From Xenopus tropicalis (Eukaryota > Chordata > Amphibia > Anura > Pipidae): 64,000 bases of DNA. Numbering within the stretch: the stretch's first letter is position 1; each line of letters opens with the position of its first letter. The stretch covers positions 45,199,142 through 45,263,141 of the forward strand of contig NC_030677.2 in the NCBI RefSeq assembly GCF_000004195.4, read 5' to 3'. Position numbers and translations under genes: made by a program. Positions 22,601 to 33,366 of this stretch are shown in pieces. The notes under the pieces are model-generated. The model ran no database searches. It was given only the letters and a program-made list of their open reading frames with translations, and was not told the origin of the DNA.

Positions 22601-23029
22601 TGAATAACCCTACAAAGGCCGCAGCACTTATCCTAGTGGCTCCAATACAAGTGTTGAAATGGTTTCAAGTTTACTGAGCAAGTGCAGTTGTACATATCTG
22701 TAGTGAATATAATCACCTGGGTGTACGAGCCCTTCAGGGGCAAGACTCCTGCCCCTTTCCCACACTCCCGGGACTCACCTGCAGCCCGTGAAGACATGAT
22801 TGGCCCACGCCATGGAGTAGGCAAGAAGCCGGTCCAACTCCTTGTGGTTGGTCTCAGGCAGTGGCGGGATCTCTCCTTCCCCGCACACATCGCGCAGGTT
22901 CCGGAGAATGAATTCCCTGCGGTGTTGCCACCACTTGTCCGACTCGCACTCCCCGCGAACACGCTCCAGCCAGGCGGCAGTCTCAGGGTTCTGGCCCAGG
23001 AACTCGCTCACCTCGCACTCAGACCCCAT
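18811..23029 (-). CDS. cdkn2aip: CDKN2AIP (CARF): XRN2-binding and double-stranded-RNA-binding protein, three coding exons
   Basis: Joining 23029-22779, 21210-21080 and 19664-18811 gives 1236 bases, an open frame of 411 codons plus stop. Donors and acceptors are canonical (CTGCAG|GTGAGT, CCCATAG|GTACC, ATG|GTTAGC, TTCTGCAG|AAGG). Residues 1 to about 110 are the XRN2-binding (XTBD) domain: EVSEFLGQNP, DKWWQHRREFILRN, SMAWANHVFTGCRYP. Residues 268-380 hold the conserved C-terminal block (QPFFNRLYKTVAWKL) and a dsRNA-binding fold (CELRCKSVYLGMGCGKTKET, then AKAVASREAVKLFLKK). ATG at 23029 was chosen because the protein then starts just before EVSEFL, as in the human protein; the frame upstream opens only with TTG. 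In mammals the protein binds the nuclear exonuclease XRN2 and modulates ARF/p53 signalling. The middle (about 128-265) is shorter than the Ser-rich linker of the roughly 580-residue human protein. Confidence 0.93.
20072..20472. mobile_element. Near-perfect palindromic T2/Kolobok MITE in CDKN2AIP intron 2
   Basis: Left end CTAAAGGAGAAGGAAAGGCT and right end AGCCTTTCCTTCTCCTTTAA; the left target site is CTAA, a one-base change from TTAA. Arms of about 195 bp match almost base for base (I see about one mismatch, AGATAAC against AGAGAAC) around a small centre near 20270. The near-identity implies recent insertion or gene conversion between arms. It lies in transcribed sequence, so the pre-mRNA could form a long hairpin. 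Confidence 0.9.
21080..21210 (-). CDS. cdkn2aip: CDKN2AIP coding exon 2 (end of XTBD)
   Basis: 131 bases encoding YPLPVMEKVLKMAENIKV and TRDELVAKVKKRGISSSN, closely matching the vertebrate protein. Acceptor CCCATAG precedes 21210 and donor GTTAGC follows 21080. Confidence 0.93.
21676..21847. mobile_element. Small MITE in CDKN2AIP intron 1
   Basis: Inverted ends GGGGCTCATTTATCAAC and GTTTATAAATGACCCC; no coding content. The target duplication is not clear. The core (GATTGGTTGCCATGG, GGGCAGTAACCC) resembles fragments near 26990, 33300 and 40085. Confidence 0.65.
22779..23029 (-). CDS. cdkn2aip: CDKN2AIP coding exon 1 (XTBD)
   Basis: Begins MGSECEVSEFLGQNPETAAW and ends in the GCR codon split by intron 1. 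Donor GTGAGTCC lies at 22778-22771. The exon sits in the CpG-rich 5' end of the gene. Confidence 0.93.
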
Positions 23030-23230
23030 GTCCGGCACGGATACAGGGAGCCCCAAGGGGCACAAATGCCGTGCGGATCCAACAAGTTTAGCAACAACGA
23101 TACCTTCAACTACTGTTTTACAATCAAGGAACCGCTGACCCGGAAGTTGCTCTCACACTTACGCCGTGACGTATGGCGCCTCAGTCATGTGACCAAGATG
23201 GCTTGTACGTGTACGTACTGAGGGAAGATG
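23030..23230 (-). promoter_or_regulatory. CDKN2AIP 5' region and candidate promoter
   Basis: CpG-enriched sequence just upstream of the ATG with an ETS core (CCGGAAGTTG near 23139) and a YY1-like AAGATGGC near 23196. Both are common in TATA-less housekeeping promoters and can drive both directions. The exact start site cannot be read from sequence. Confidence 0.5.
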
Positions 23231-23568
23231 TACCACAGACAGATAATATACGGAGAGAAGGGAAACCGTGGCTTTCTGCAACAGATGTCAGTAGGGCCCG
23301 GGAATGCCTCATTTCGAAAACTTCAATTGTGAGGGGATTGAACACGGAGGGAATGTTAATTTCGCCAAATGTTGGCTCCGTAGTTAAATGTTAAGCACAG
23401 GGTCGAGTTATAAGAATTATTTTTTTAATTATGTAACAGTCCAATTAGATCATGACTTTAGTTCAAAGTTTTGCATTGCATTTGTGTAGTGACAGCCATG
23501 TTCTGAAATACTCTTCTTAAAATCCCACAGGAATGAATAAAACATGGGTGCGTTTTTATGTATTTTAT
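23231..23568. other. Intergenic, no gene seen
   Basis: A 73-codon ATG frame (23173-23394, plus) starts in the CDKN2AIP promoter region, but no domain is recognisable. See findings. Confidence 0.35.
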
Positions 23569-23722
23569 ATTCCAGTTTCTCATTCATTCAAACCACTACC
23601 TGGTTGCTAGGGTAATTTGGGCCCTAGCAACCATATTGCTGCTAAAATTTCAGTTGCTGGTTATAAAGCGAAATAATTCGAAAACCGCAAATAAACAATG
23701 ACCACCAATTGCAAGTTAATCA
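23569..23722. repeat. Fragment of a dispersed T2-related repeat (CTGGTTGCTAGGG family)
   Basis: Shares CAAACCACTACCTGGTTGCT, GACCACCAATTGCAAGTT and flanking order with copies at 27242-27680, 30009-30384 and 49276-49530. Confidence 0.7.
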
Positions 23723-23754
23723 TGCCATGAAAGTGAGGTATGTATGTTACCCAA

Positions 23755-23976
23755 CCACTCAGATTGTAAGCTCTACGGGGCAGGGACCTCCTTCCTACTG
23801 TGTCTCATACCACATGGCACTTATATATATATATATATATATATACATATATGTATTTATTGTATTTATTTATTATATCACTCGTCCTCCCTGTGTGTAA
23901 TTTTGTATTCTGTAAGACTGTACAGCGCTGCGTACCCTTGTGGCACTTTATAAATAAAGTTATACATACATACAAT
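23755..23976 (+). repeat. LINE 3' tail copy with embedded TA microsatellite
   Basis: GATTGTAAGCTCTACGGGGC, then AGGGACCTCC, a TA run at about 23822-23850, CTGTACAGCGCTGCGTACCC and TTTATAAATAAAG with CATA repeats. Related to the tail at 841-1180. Confidence 0.75.
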
Positions 23977-24094
23977 GTGGAAGGCGGAGGAAGTGATGTC
24001 ATGTGCAACACGTGAGTGACTTCACCTCTGGCCACGCATGATGTCAGTACCACATGTCGCAGCCGTGTACTCTCTCACCCCCCCAGCTCCATCA

Positions 24095-24504
24095 GGCTGA
24101 TGCCACACGTAGCGTTTTTACGCTGCGTTTTTTGTAATTCTCTCAGCGGCTGAAAAACGCCCGATATCATCATCCATAGAAATAACTTGAAAAGACTCGA
24201 GGCAAACCACACAAAGCGTAAATACGTTAGAAAACGCCTTAGCACGGATTTTTCAAGCGTTGGCTGAAATACACCAGTATTTGTAAAGCAAGCTATTCCT
24301 ATGTATACACAAAGGTAGCTGGCAGACCTAGCTGAAATACGCGGTGTTTTTTACTATTTCGCACTATTAGCACCATGGGAAATGGGATTTGCTACGTCAC
24401 CAGTTCTAGGCTGAAAAACGCCATAGTCAGGGGCTGTGTGGCTTGTGCGGCGTTTTTAGGCTGAGAAAAAACGCAGCATAAAAACGCCACGTGTGGCATC
24501 AGCC
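24095..24504. mobile_element. Inverted-repeat MITE with 3-bp TCA target duplication
   Basis: Ends GGCTGATGCCACACGTAGCG and CACGTGTGGCATCAGCC, flanked by TCA at 24092-24094 and 24505-24507. Inverted arms (GCGTTTTTACGCTGCGTTTT against AAAACGCAGCATAAAAACGC) are about 40 bp. Harbinger-like by target-site size; non-coding. Confidence 0.8.
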
Positions 24505-25664
24505 TCACCGGATTTCCACAGGCACTCTCCAACAGTGGCTGGGGGATTTTTTATTTTATCCCCAAAAAAAAGAAAATATAATATATAAAATGAGATATAA
24601 CAAAATGCGAAAAGCTGCTGGATCTGCATTGTATGAATAATGTGTATATTTAATAGTAGGCAAAACGCTATAGGAACAGCTGACTGGCAGATGGCGCTGT
24701 TGTTTCAATTTTACACTTTTAATTTGTAGAAATTAGAAAAAAATATTAATATAAACTGCTAAGATGCTCAGAAGAGCAAGAGAATTGTATGATCCTTATG
24801 ATGGAATACCTTATTTGATTGATGTAAATGAGAAAATGTTCCAGAAGACACACAAATACACAGAAGTACTATTGAGAGCTTTTTAATGATTTTCAAGCTC
24901 AATGGACCTTAACTACAGGAAGTGGAATCACTTGGAACTAGAGATGCAGCAAATCCGGATTTGGTTTGGGATTCAGGACGAATCCAGGCTTTTCTTGAAG
25001 GATTCGGTTTTTGGCAAATCCACGGTCCCGGCCGAACCGAATTCGAATCCTAATTAGCATAAATTTGCATATGCTAATTAGCATCCGAAAATGGTTAAAT
25101 GGTCAGGGGAAAAAATTCCGCTGCACACGTGGCAATTTTTAACCCCTTTCGATCCCAATTAGCATATGTTAATTAGGATTTGGTTCGGGATTCGGCTGAA
25201 TCCTTCAGAATCCCTCATCAATCTTAGTGTGTTTTACTGATAAACTTTACTTTTGACACATGAATACATTATTGTGCAGAGTTTTGCATCAGTGTAAGTA
25301 TAATTACAACTCTTTTCTACTTCATAATATATGGCTTCTGTGGGACAGTGATATAGCTACATGAGTTGACAGCTATTCCATTTGCAACTTTAAAATCTTT
25401 GCCTTTAACTAGCTGATTGTCTAACTGTAGCTGACAAAGACTTATTCAATTTACTTTGTGGCTCAGATGAGCTGCTTTTCATTTCTGTGTTTGGATAACA
25501 AGTGCTGGAAAGCTGGAAAGACACAAATTGTCACAGTATTGCCAGTTAAAAGACTAATTTCTCCAAAAGAAACTGCTTGGTGCATGTGTTCTCTTTGAGA
25601 CAGAGTAATGAAAAAGATCCCCAAAAGCGAATAATCCTTAAACTAAACTCCTTAAATTAAACTA
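24505..25664. other. Intergenic, no gene; repeat fragment at 24937-25225
   Basis: 24937-25225 is an imperfect fold-back rich in GGATTCGG / CCGAATCC and TAATTAGCAT motifs, probably a decayed dispersed repeat. Nothing else identifiable. Confidence 0.5.
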
Positions 25665-25976
25665 AACTTAAAGACTACCTTTTGGAGCACTCACCCAGCA
25701 CCTGATCTGGGAACTGGCACTTATATTCTCCTATCTGTGTCTGTAAGTTACCCTCCTATATAGATTGTAAGCTCTACGGGGCAGGGACCTCCATCTTTGA
25801 CTCTTAACTTATTGCAACTGTATTTATTTTGTATCTATCTGTATTTATTGTTGTACTTTGTATTTATCTATTATTATCTTAATAATCCCCTGTTTGTATT
25901 AATGCATTCTACTGTACAGTGCTGCGTACATAAGTAGTGCTTTATAAATAAAGATATACATACATACATACTCCTA
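25665..25976 (+). repeat. 5'-truncated LINE copy (same family as 841-2064, opposite strand)
   Basis: From AAAGACTACCTTTTGGAGCA onward it parallels the minus strand of 1180-841: AGATTGTAAGCTCTACGGGG, TTAATGCATTCTACTGTACA, GTGCTGCGTACATAAGTAGT and the CATA tail. Confidence 0.85.
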
Positions 25977-27241
25977 CAGCATTTAAATTAACATATCATT
26001 CCACTAGGATGTTTACACAAAACAGTGTCTTGCAGGTTTAGGCCACTAGAGGTCGCCACAGGACACTTTATAGCTTTGCCTGTAGTTCTGCATGTATCTT
26101 TGTTAAATGTACTGTTCAATATTTGCTACATATGAATTCCATTCAAAAAGATTATTTTCCTGGTGATTTTAATAATTAACTCATTTTGTTCTTGTGTTGA
26201 ATTGTATCACTGAAACTAGTGACTATGAAGCAGCACAAACAAATTTCCTTAAAAAAATGTTGGTGCAACAAAAAATAAATGTGACAGACTGCTACCCTGT
26301 GTGTAAGTGTGTTTGCTGACTGTATTTGTTGCATTCTATCCTTAAACAAAATGATTAGTGATATCTTTAAGACCTCAGGCAGAAAACAGCAACAACCAAA
26401 GAGCCCCTGTCCCATGTATCATAGGTCCAAGAGTATTTATTTGGAAAAGGTATTAATGTATATTCATACTGTCTTTACCTCAGTCTCTGTAACTCTTTAA
26501 AATACAGGGCAAAAATGCTCCATCATGCTCATGACAAGCGCTTGTCACTCCGGTCAGTGGCAGCAGGCGTGATGTATGTTTCTCCACTAATGTAAATACC
26601 CAATAGGCATGGGAAATGCTACGTGCAACATAAGTCAGGAACAACATTTTGCATTTCCAGGCCCCTTTAAAGCATATTTCTGGGCCACCAGCACCTTATG
26701 TACAGCCCATAATCCCTCCATGGGCTCCCTGCCCTCTTACACACCGAAAGGAGGATTGCAGTTCTATTCCCTCCTAAAGGAAGTGACCCGTGCATAACGC
26801 CATTAGCGTTTCCCTCTGTCTGGCTTTTGCTGCTGGCAAATGTGGCAACCCTACAGAAGAATGTCCCAAATTGCCCTGCTTATCTATCCCAAATACAGGT
26901 TGCCCGCATTCACCATCATTTTCTTAATTTCACCCCATCAAATTCACCCATTGTTTAAGTCTTGGTTGTAGTATTCTTTTTGTGGTTTGCCCAGGTGCAG
27001 TAACCCATAGCAGCCAATAAGATGCTTGCTAAATGCTACCTGCTGATTGGGTTTCACTCTTGTTACATAACCCCAATGGTGTCAAAAATACTTTTGTGGT
27101 GCATTCATGACACCTCGATCCCCTGGAGCAGATTCGGTGTAACTGATTGAACAAGTATTTCATCAGGCAGTGGCAGAAACAAAGTACTGTATAGGCATAT
27201 AATCTTTTATCCAGAATGCTTGGGACCTGGTTTTTAAACCA
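25977..27241. other. Intergenic, no gene seen
   Basis: 26990-27065 contains GCAGTAACCCATAGCAGCCA, shared with fragments near 33300 and 40060. Around 27190-27240 is one end of the TCCAGAATGCT...GGGACC family seen complete at 32265-32588. Confidence 0.5.
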
Positions 27242-27680
27242 TTAAAGGGGTAGTTTACTTTTAAGTAAACTTTTAGTATGGTAAAGAATGTACTACTCCT
27301 AACAACTCAGCTATTGGTCTTCATTATTTATTTTTTTATAGTTAATGAATTATTTGCCTCTTTTCAGCTTTCAAAAGGGGCTCACTGACCCCCCCCCAAA
27401 AAAACTATTGTTCTGTAAGGCTACAATTTTATTGGTGTTCATTTTTATTGCTTATCTTCCTATTCAGCCCATCACCTATTCATATTTCATTCTGTCATTA
27501 AAACCACTGCCTGGTTGCTAAGGTAAATAAGACCCCAGCAACCAGAATACCAAACTGGAGAGCTACTGAAGAAAAGGATAAAAAACTGAAAAACCACAAA
27601 AAATACAAAATGAAGACCGTTTGCAAACTGTCTTAGAATATCAGTTTTTTGGGTTTTTTTGTCATATGGATTCACATAAC
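27242..27680. repeat. T2-related repeat, right end missing
   Basis: Starts TTAAAGGGGTAGTTTACTTT; contains CACTGCCTGGTTGCTAAGG and GAAGACCGTTTGCAAACTGT. The expected right terminus, seen at 49505-49530, is absent; the sequence passes into the next repeat. Confidence 0.7.
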
Positions 27681-27689
27681 TTAGTTCAG

Positions 27690-28034
27690 CAGCCGATCAG
27701 CAGAACAATGGGAAGGGAGCAAGATAGCAGCTCCCAGTAGATATCAAAATAGCACTCAATAGTAGGAAATCCAAGTCTGGCTTGGGACTCCTCCAGTTAC
27801 ATGGGATTAGGAGAAACAATAGGTTACCTGAAAGCAGTTCTAATGTGTAGCGCTGGCTCCTTCTGAAAGCTCAGACTCAGATGGCGCCTACACACCAATA
27901 TTAGAGCTAAAAAAATTCATTTGTTGGTTGAGGAATAACATTTTAAATGGTAGAGATAATTATTTGCTATGTAAATAGTGTAATTTAGAAATAAAAAGTA
28001 TGTTATTAAAATCATGACAGAATCTCTTTAATAA
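27690..28034. repeat. 3' part of the T2-type MITE family at 38351-38902
   Basis: Matches that element from GATCAGCAGAACAATGGG through AGTCTGGCTTGGGACTCCTC to GACAGAATCTCTTTAA at 28018-28034. The left part is lost. Confidence 0.75.
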
Positions 28035-28589
28035 AAGTGATTAAACAGAATTACATGTAGGTATTAAAATGTTACTTGAAGACACTTCCTGAGATTGAGG
28101 TCCAATCTGTACCCCCCTCCTCATTATAAAGGGTTTAAGTCATATATTATTTTTTAACCCCAGGCTCCCAGAGTTCCAGGCTATTCCAGTGGCCCTTAGC
28201 CTATGATTCCCACTCTCAATAGTAATTAGGGGCAAAGAGAGGCTTGGTGAGAAATTCAAATTCTGATAACAAGAAGTATTGTTGAATTCCTATCACGCCT
28301 TGAGACTTTCAGTAAGTTATTTAATCTCCTTGAGCATCAGGCAAGAAACCTTAGATTTTAAGCTGTACTGACTAGACTGTGCGGTAAATATGCTGTAAAC
28401 AGAACTGTATAAATAAGGATAAAGATATTATTGGACTGTACAGTTCTCTTCTCTTTTTAGTTTAGCTGCATGTCATATTTCTGTTGAGCCATAGCTTTTC
28501 CAGTCCAACCGCAGCTTTTAACCATCTCTGCTGAATCTGGTTTTGAGCAGCTGGTCTTGCATTTGCTGCATTTTAAAGTTAGCCCTACT

Positions 28590-29362
28590 TTCCCCTTACT
28601 CAGTGCTGTTTGAGCTGGGGTTAATATAAAAGTTATATATATTGTATGTAGGGGCAATGAATTTACATCTTCTGTTACTAACAAGTCTTATACAATTGGT
28701 CAGTATATTAATTGTAACACTAAAATTGTTATATATCTGATTACATGTCAGAAATGTGGTATGAAATACGTTGGACAAACCTCGCTGAGTTTCAAAGACC
28801 GTATTTGGGAACACATTTCTGACATTTGAATAAGAAAAGAGACAAATGTATCCAGACGTTTTCTGTCCTGTACCATGGGGAATTTAGATTTTTTTCAGGT
28901 CCAGGAGAGAATTTTTGCATCTCAGAGAGGTGGCGATCCAACATATAAGGTATTAAAACAAGAAGTTTTTTTTGGATATTCACCCTTCATACTAGATTAC
29001 CTAGAGCAGTGATCCCCAACCTGTGGCTCGTGAGCAACATGTTGCTCCCCAACCCCTTGGATGTTGCTCCCAGTGCCCCCGAACCAGGGAGTTATTTTTG
29101 AATCCCTGACTTGGGGGCAAGTTTTGGTTGAATAAAAACAAGATTTCCTACCAAATAAAGCACCCTGTAAGCTGATAGGGTGCATAGAGGCCCATAATAG
29201 CCAATTTTAGCCCTTATTTGGCTCCTCCATGAACTTTTATGGTGCTTGTGTTGCTCTCCAAGTCTTTTTACATTTGACTGTGGCTCAGGAGCAAGAGAGG
29301 TTGGGGACCCCTGACCTAGAGGAATGAATTCCGATTTTGATGTTTCTTGTTACCATCATTAG
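28590..29362 (+). pseudogene. Penelope-like element C-terminal fragment (GIY-YIG endonuclease), split by a hAT MITE
   Basis: One plus frame reads a Penelope-type C terminus: a Cys pair (CQKCG), the GIY-YIG-type core KYVGQTSLSFKDRI, EHISDI, then RGGD and the FFGYSPF-like block. After a hAT MITE (29007-29313, target copy 29314-29321) the same frame resumes as MNSDFDVSCYHH and ends at TAG 29360-29362. The insertion plus its duplication is 315 bases, so frame is kept. At least two stops (TGA near 28600 and after EHISDI near 28828) mark it as dead. The reverse transcriptase part is missing. In Penelope-like elements this domain nicks target DNA. Confidence 0.8.
29007..29313. mobile_element. hAT MITE (CAGTGATCCCCAACC family), copy 1
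   Basis: 307 bp, ends CAGTGATCCCCAACC and GGTTGGGGACCCCTG, with an exact 8-bp duplication ACCTAGAG at 28999-29006 and 29314-29321. Inserted into the Penelope-like coding remnant. Confidence 0.92.
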
Positions 29363-30008
29363 ACTTCTTTTTTTCGATATCAATATCAACATGTTGAGGT
29401 ATACATTTTTCTTTTTTGGGACCATTGTTATATTTCTTCATATTTATATGAGTGTATTTTTTCATGCCCTTCTTTATATACATGCGCTGTTCCTTTAAAT
29501 TATTCTCTGACATCTCCTCCCTTTCCCATTATCTTGTTTTCTATTGGTGTTTTATCTTTTAAATACTGTTGCTGTTGTATGTACATTTAAGCTTATGATT
29601 AAGTGTCAAACACAAAGCTTTATGAGATGAGTGTATAATAAAGTTTTTTTCTTTTTAACTTTTCAAATGGCCTGTCTTTTGGATTTACAGAGTGCCCCCC
29701 CTTTTTTCCTTTTTTGTTTCTGCATTAACGGGTTGTCTGCTCCCTTGAGCTGAGGGTTTGAGCACATGGATTACCCTTTTTACCTCGGTGAGTTCTCTAC
29801 TGCTTATGGATGCAAAATTGCTAGATATAACTGTTTGTTTTTGTTAATATATATATGCTATATATATAGTGAGTCAGTGCAAGCACAAGACACAGCTAAA
29901 TGAAGGGTATAGGAATAGGGAATGGTTGGGGTTCCCTGGGGTTGCCCAAGATGGCTACTTTACCCCAGGAAACACATATATGCTTATGGGGGGGGGAGGG
30001 GACATTCA
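29363..30008. other. Penelope 3' flank and unclassified sequence, no gene
   Basis: 29363-29680 may be 3' untranslated sequence of the Penelope remnant (AATAAAG near 29637). A G-rich run (GGGGGGGGAGGGG) lies near 29990. No hammerhead core was found here. Confidence 0.4.
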
Positions 30009-30384
30009 AGTTAACTTTTAGCATGTTATAGAGTGGCCTATCCTTAGCAACTTTTTAAATGGTCTTCATTTTTTATTTGTTATAGTTTTTGAATTATTTG
30101 CCTTTTACTGACCCCAGCAGTGAAAAATAAAAATAAAATATTGCTTAGTGAGGCTACAATTTTATTGCTATTGTCTTTTTTTATTTTTACTAATCTTTCT
30201 TTTTAGGCCTTCTTCTATTTATATTCCTGTCTCTTTTTCACACCACTGCCTGGTTGCTAGGTAGGTTGCTTCTGAAAGAAAGCTGCTGAACAAAAAGCTA
30301 AATAAACCAAAAACTTCAAATAATAAAAAAAAATGAAGACCAATTGCAAATTGTCTCAAAATAGCACTCTCTATATCATACTAA
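30009..30384. repeat. T2-related dispersed repeat, ends missing
   Basis: Contains AAGTTAACTTTTAGCATGTT, CACTGCCTGGTTGCTAGGT and GAAGACCAATTGCAAATTGT in the same order as the copies at 27242 and 49276. Confidence 0.7.
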
Positions 30385-31225
30385 GGGGCACATTTACTCA
30401 GAAATATGGAGAAAAAGTCGATTTTTTTTTCACTAGATATTTTTCAGATTTATGAATGGGTTTTTTCCAGTACTCGATTTTTCTGGTATTGTTTCTCTAA
30501 AAATTCGAGTTTTTTGGAAATTTTCCTCGACAAATTTGAGTTTTTCGAAAATAACTCCCAAACTTCATGGTTTATTAATGTTTCATTAACTATTTTTTGT
30601 AAAACAGAAAAAACATTGGCAGGTTTGATCTGTTTAGACCTATAGAGGCTTAGGGTATATTTATCATGCTGTGTAAAACATGGAGTAAAGCATTACCAGT
30701 GATGTTGCCCAGGGCAACCAATCAGCAATAAGATTTCAACAGTTAGAAAACCAAAGCAAAGCATCTGATTGGCTGCTGTAAGCAACATCACCGGTAATGT
30801 TTTACTCCACTTTTTACACAGCATGATAAATGTACCCCTAGAATAGTAGAGGAATAGAATAGCCAGTGACAGCCTGTCCTTGACACATTTTCAAGGGGAA
30901 GATAATCCCACCATCATTTTCTATTTCACCCAGTTTCAAGTGAAACTTAAACACATTATTGTTTTCCAAGAATGAGTGGCAATGCTCCTAAAATGGCTGC
31001 TGGAGCAATTCCTGTTTGGGAAAAATAAAGAGGATTCATGGAAACAAATGTCTGTTTGAACTCAAATTTTTCTAGTTTTAACAACACTTTAATTTAAAAG
31101 ATTGGACGAGCATTATTGTGACATTTTATAAATACAACAATGATCGAGTTTAATTCAAATTTATACCATGACGAGTTTATACGACTTTCAAGGCCAGAAA
31201 AAAATTAGTTTTGGTAAATGTGCCC
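30385..31225. mobile_element. Harbinger-like MITE carrying a nested MITE
   Basis: Ends GGGGCACATTTACTCAGAAA and TTTTGGTAAATGTGCCC. The ends resemble those at 4628-5051. A smaller palindromic element is nested at 30651-30840. Confidence 0.6.
30651..30840. mobile_element. Nested palindromic MITE
   Basis: TAGGGTATATTTATCATGCT on the left mirrors AGCATGATAAATGTACCCCTA on the right; the inside also folds (GTAAAGCATTACCAGTGATG against CATCACCGGTAATGTTTTAC). Confidence 0.7.
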
Positions 31226-32264
31226 TTTAATGTAAAATCTTGAATTGGCCATTAAGAGGCAAATGTAAAGCACAGTCTCATGGCTGTGGCATAGCTCTGG
31301 AAATATCTCCAACCAAAGGTGAGGTAAACAAACAGGTACTTGCAGAACTACACTGCAATCTGTTCATTTAGCCTGAAATACATTCCGCTCATCCAGCCAA
31401 TATACAGTGTACAAGCAGGTACTGAAACAGTAACACATTTATTCAGCATCTCCAAACTTATACACATATTCTGGGTACAGCGCTCATGTCATTTGCTGGT
31501 ACTCTATTTTTTTTAACAAACAAACATCAATTTAGCGGGTTTTTTTTGGACTGTGGAGATAATGCTGAAGATAGGGTGCTGCTGTGCTAACCACCTGATC
31601 AAGGGCTATCAAAATGACAGGATCCCTTGCATACTAGTGTCCAGCCATAAAGAAAAATGTCCAATACACGTATGGAAATAAAAAACAAATATAAAATGAA
31701 TAAGTATAGCAGTTATCAGGTTGTGCCACTTACCGTTTGAGCCCTGCTGACTCTGAGCACCACACTAACTCTGATTAAATTTCACAAAGATTTTATCTGA
31801 TCTTTCGTGCAATGAAAGAGTCACTATTACTAGTGTAAATATGTCTTCATGTCTAGCTGACAGAGATGACTTTAATGAGATTTAAAGTGGTAGACCCCGG
31901 TTACAATGGACACTTTCAGACTGTGTTGACAGATGATACTATTCTGCTTTAGAATAAAAGTAGCCTCGGATTCTTTACATTCTTCCTGTGACCTCCAAGA
32001 AAATATACTTTTGTTATAGGCAAGCTTTAAAGATATTTAAACTTGCAGGCAAATTAGGATGAACATCAAATGCCATCTTAGGGAATGCTGAAAGTCAGTT
32101 TCATTAACAAAAGCATAAATTCGCCCTGAACTATTTATCCTCAAAATAACTATGAGTTACAAAACATCTAAATCCATGCTGAAAAATACACAAATGTTCT
32201 CTAATGTTTTTAATTTAAATGTGTTTGTGCTATTTCTCATCAAAGAAGAGTGGAAATGATAGTA
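31226..32264. other. Intergenic, no gene seen
   Basis: AT-rich sequence without domain-bearing frames or clear repeats. Confidence 0.45.
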
Positions 32265-32588
32265 CAGGTATGGGAACCCTTATCCGGAAACCCGTTATCC
32301 AGAAAATTCCGAATTACGGAAAGGCCATCTCCCATAGACTCCATTATAAGCAAATCATTCTAATTTTTAAAAATGATTTCCTTTTCTCTGTATTAATAAA
32401 ACAGTGCCTTGTACTTGATCCCAACTAAGATACAATTAATCCATATCGGAGGCAAAACAATCCTATTGGGTTTATTCAATAAAAATGATTTTTAGCAGAC
32501 TTCAGTTAGGGAGATCCAAGTTACGGAAAGCTCACTTATCCAGAAAACCCCAGGTCCTGAGCATTCTAGATAACAGGTCCCATACCTG
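32265..32588. mobile_element. TA-flanked MITE (CAGGTATGGGA family), copy 1
   Basis: Ends CAGGTATGGGAACCCTTATC and AGGTCCCATACCTG, flanked by TA at 32263-32264 and 32589-32590, as for Tc1/mariner MITEs. Inverted inner motifs GTTATCCAGAAAA and TTATCCAGAAAAC. Other copies: 35700-35969, and a partial one at about 40880-41190. Confidence 0.8.
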
Positions 32589-32909
32589 TATTCTGCTTCG
32601 GCTAATGCAACATGCTGGCAGAAATGCCAATGCCAGCCTGTATAGTCCCACAAATGCGCAGTTGTGCTGATGGTGGCAGATTGGTGCTTCCTCTGCTGGT
32701 GTATTTATACAGGTGGTAAAAGTGCCATGTGTAACATTAGCCTTACTGGTCACATAGTTTTATCTGTTATACATGGGATAATCCTGCTAGATAATGCAAA
32801 ACATCTATGAACCAGATTATAAGTGTGAGCAAAAATCATGCAGGCTGAATTCAGAAGAAGAATTACAGCTAAATAAAATATAAACAAATGGGATAAGAAA
32901 CATACCCCC

Positions 32910-33366
32910 CATATGTAATTAAGCCCAGTAGCAATAAACCATAGTAACCAATAGGACAGAGATCCCCAACCTTTTATACCCGTGAGCCACATTGAAATAG
33001 AAAAAGTGTTGGGGAGCACCACAGGCATGAAAACAGTTCCCAGAGGTGCCAAAAAGAGCTATAATTGGCTATTTGATAGCCTCTATGTTGACTGAAAGCC
33101 TACAGAAGGCTCTGTGTGGCAATTACACTGGGTTCTTTATGCAACCAAAACTTGCCTCCTAACCAGAAATTCAAAAATAAGCACCTGCTTTGAGGCCACT
33201 GGGAGCAACATCCAAGGGGTTGGGGAGCAACATGTTGCTCACGAGCCACTGGTTGGGGATCAATGCAATAGGATGTTTGCTTTTAAACAGATGACCAGTA
33301 AATTCTACCTGCTAATTGGTTGCTATGAGTTACTGCTCCTGGGCAAAATGCCTTTTATACATAACC
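32910..33366. repeat. Older repeat interrupted by a hAT MITE
   Basis: TAAGCCCAGTAGCAATAAAC before, and GATTGGTTGCTATGAG-like sequence (CTAATTGGTTGCTATGAGTT) after, the hAT at 32957-33265. Removing the hAT and one 8-bp duplication restores the family order seen near 40050-40140. Confidence 0.55.
32957..33265. mobile_element. hAT MITE (CAGTGATCCCCAACC family), copy 2
   Basis: 309 bp, CAGAGATCCCCAACC ... GGTTGGGGATCAATG, with 8-bp duplication CAATAGGA at 32949-32956 and 33266-33273. Opposite orientation to copy 1, judged by the CAACATGTTGCTC block. Confidence 0.9.

Noticed and set aside
22775..23065. CDKN2AIP start 12 codons upstream
   Set aside because: That position is TTG; the first ATG in frame is at 23029 and fits the ortholog start.
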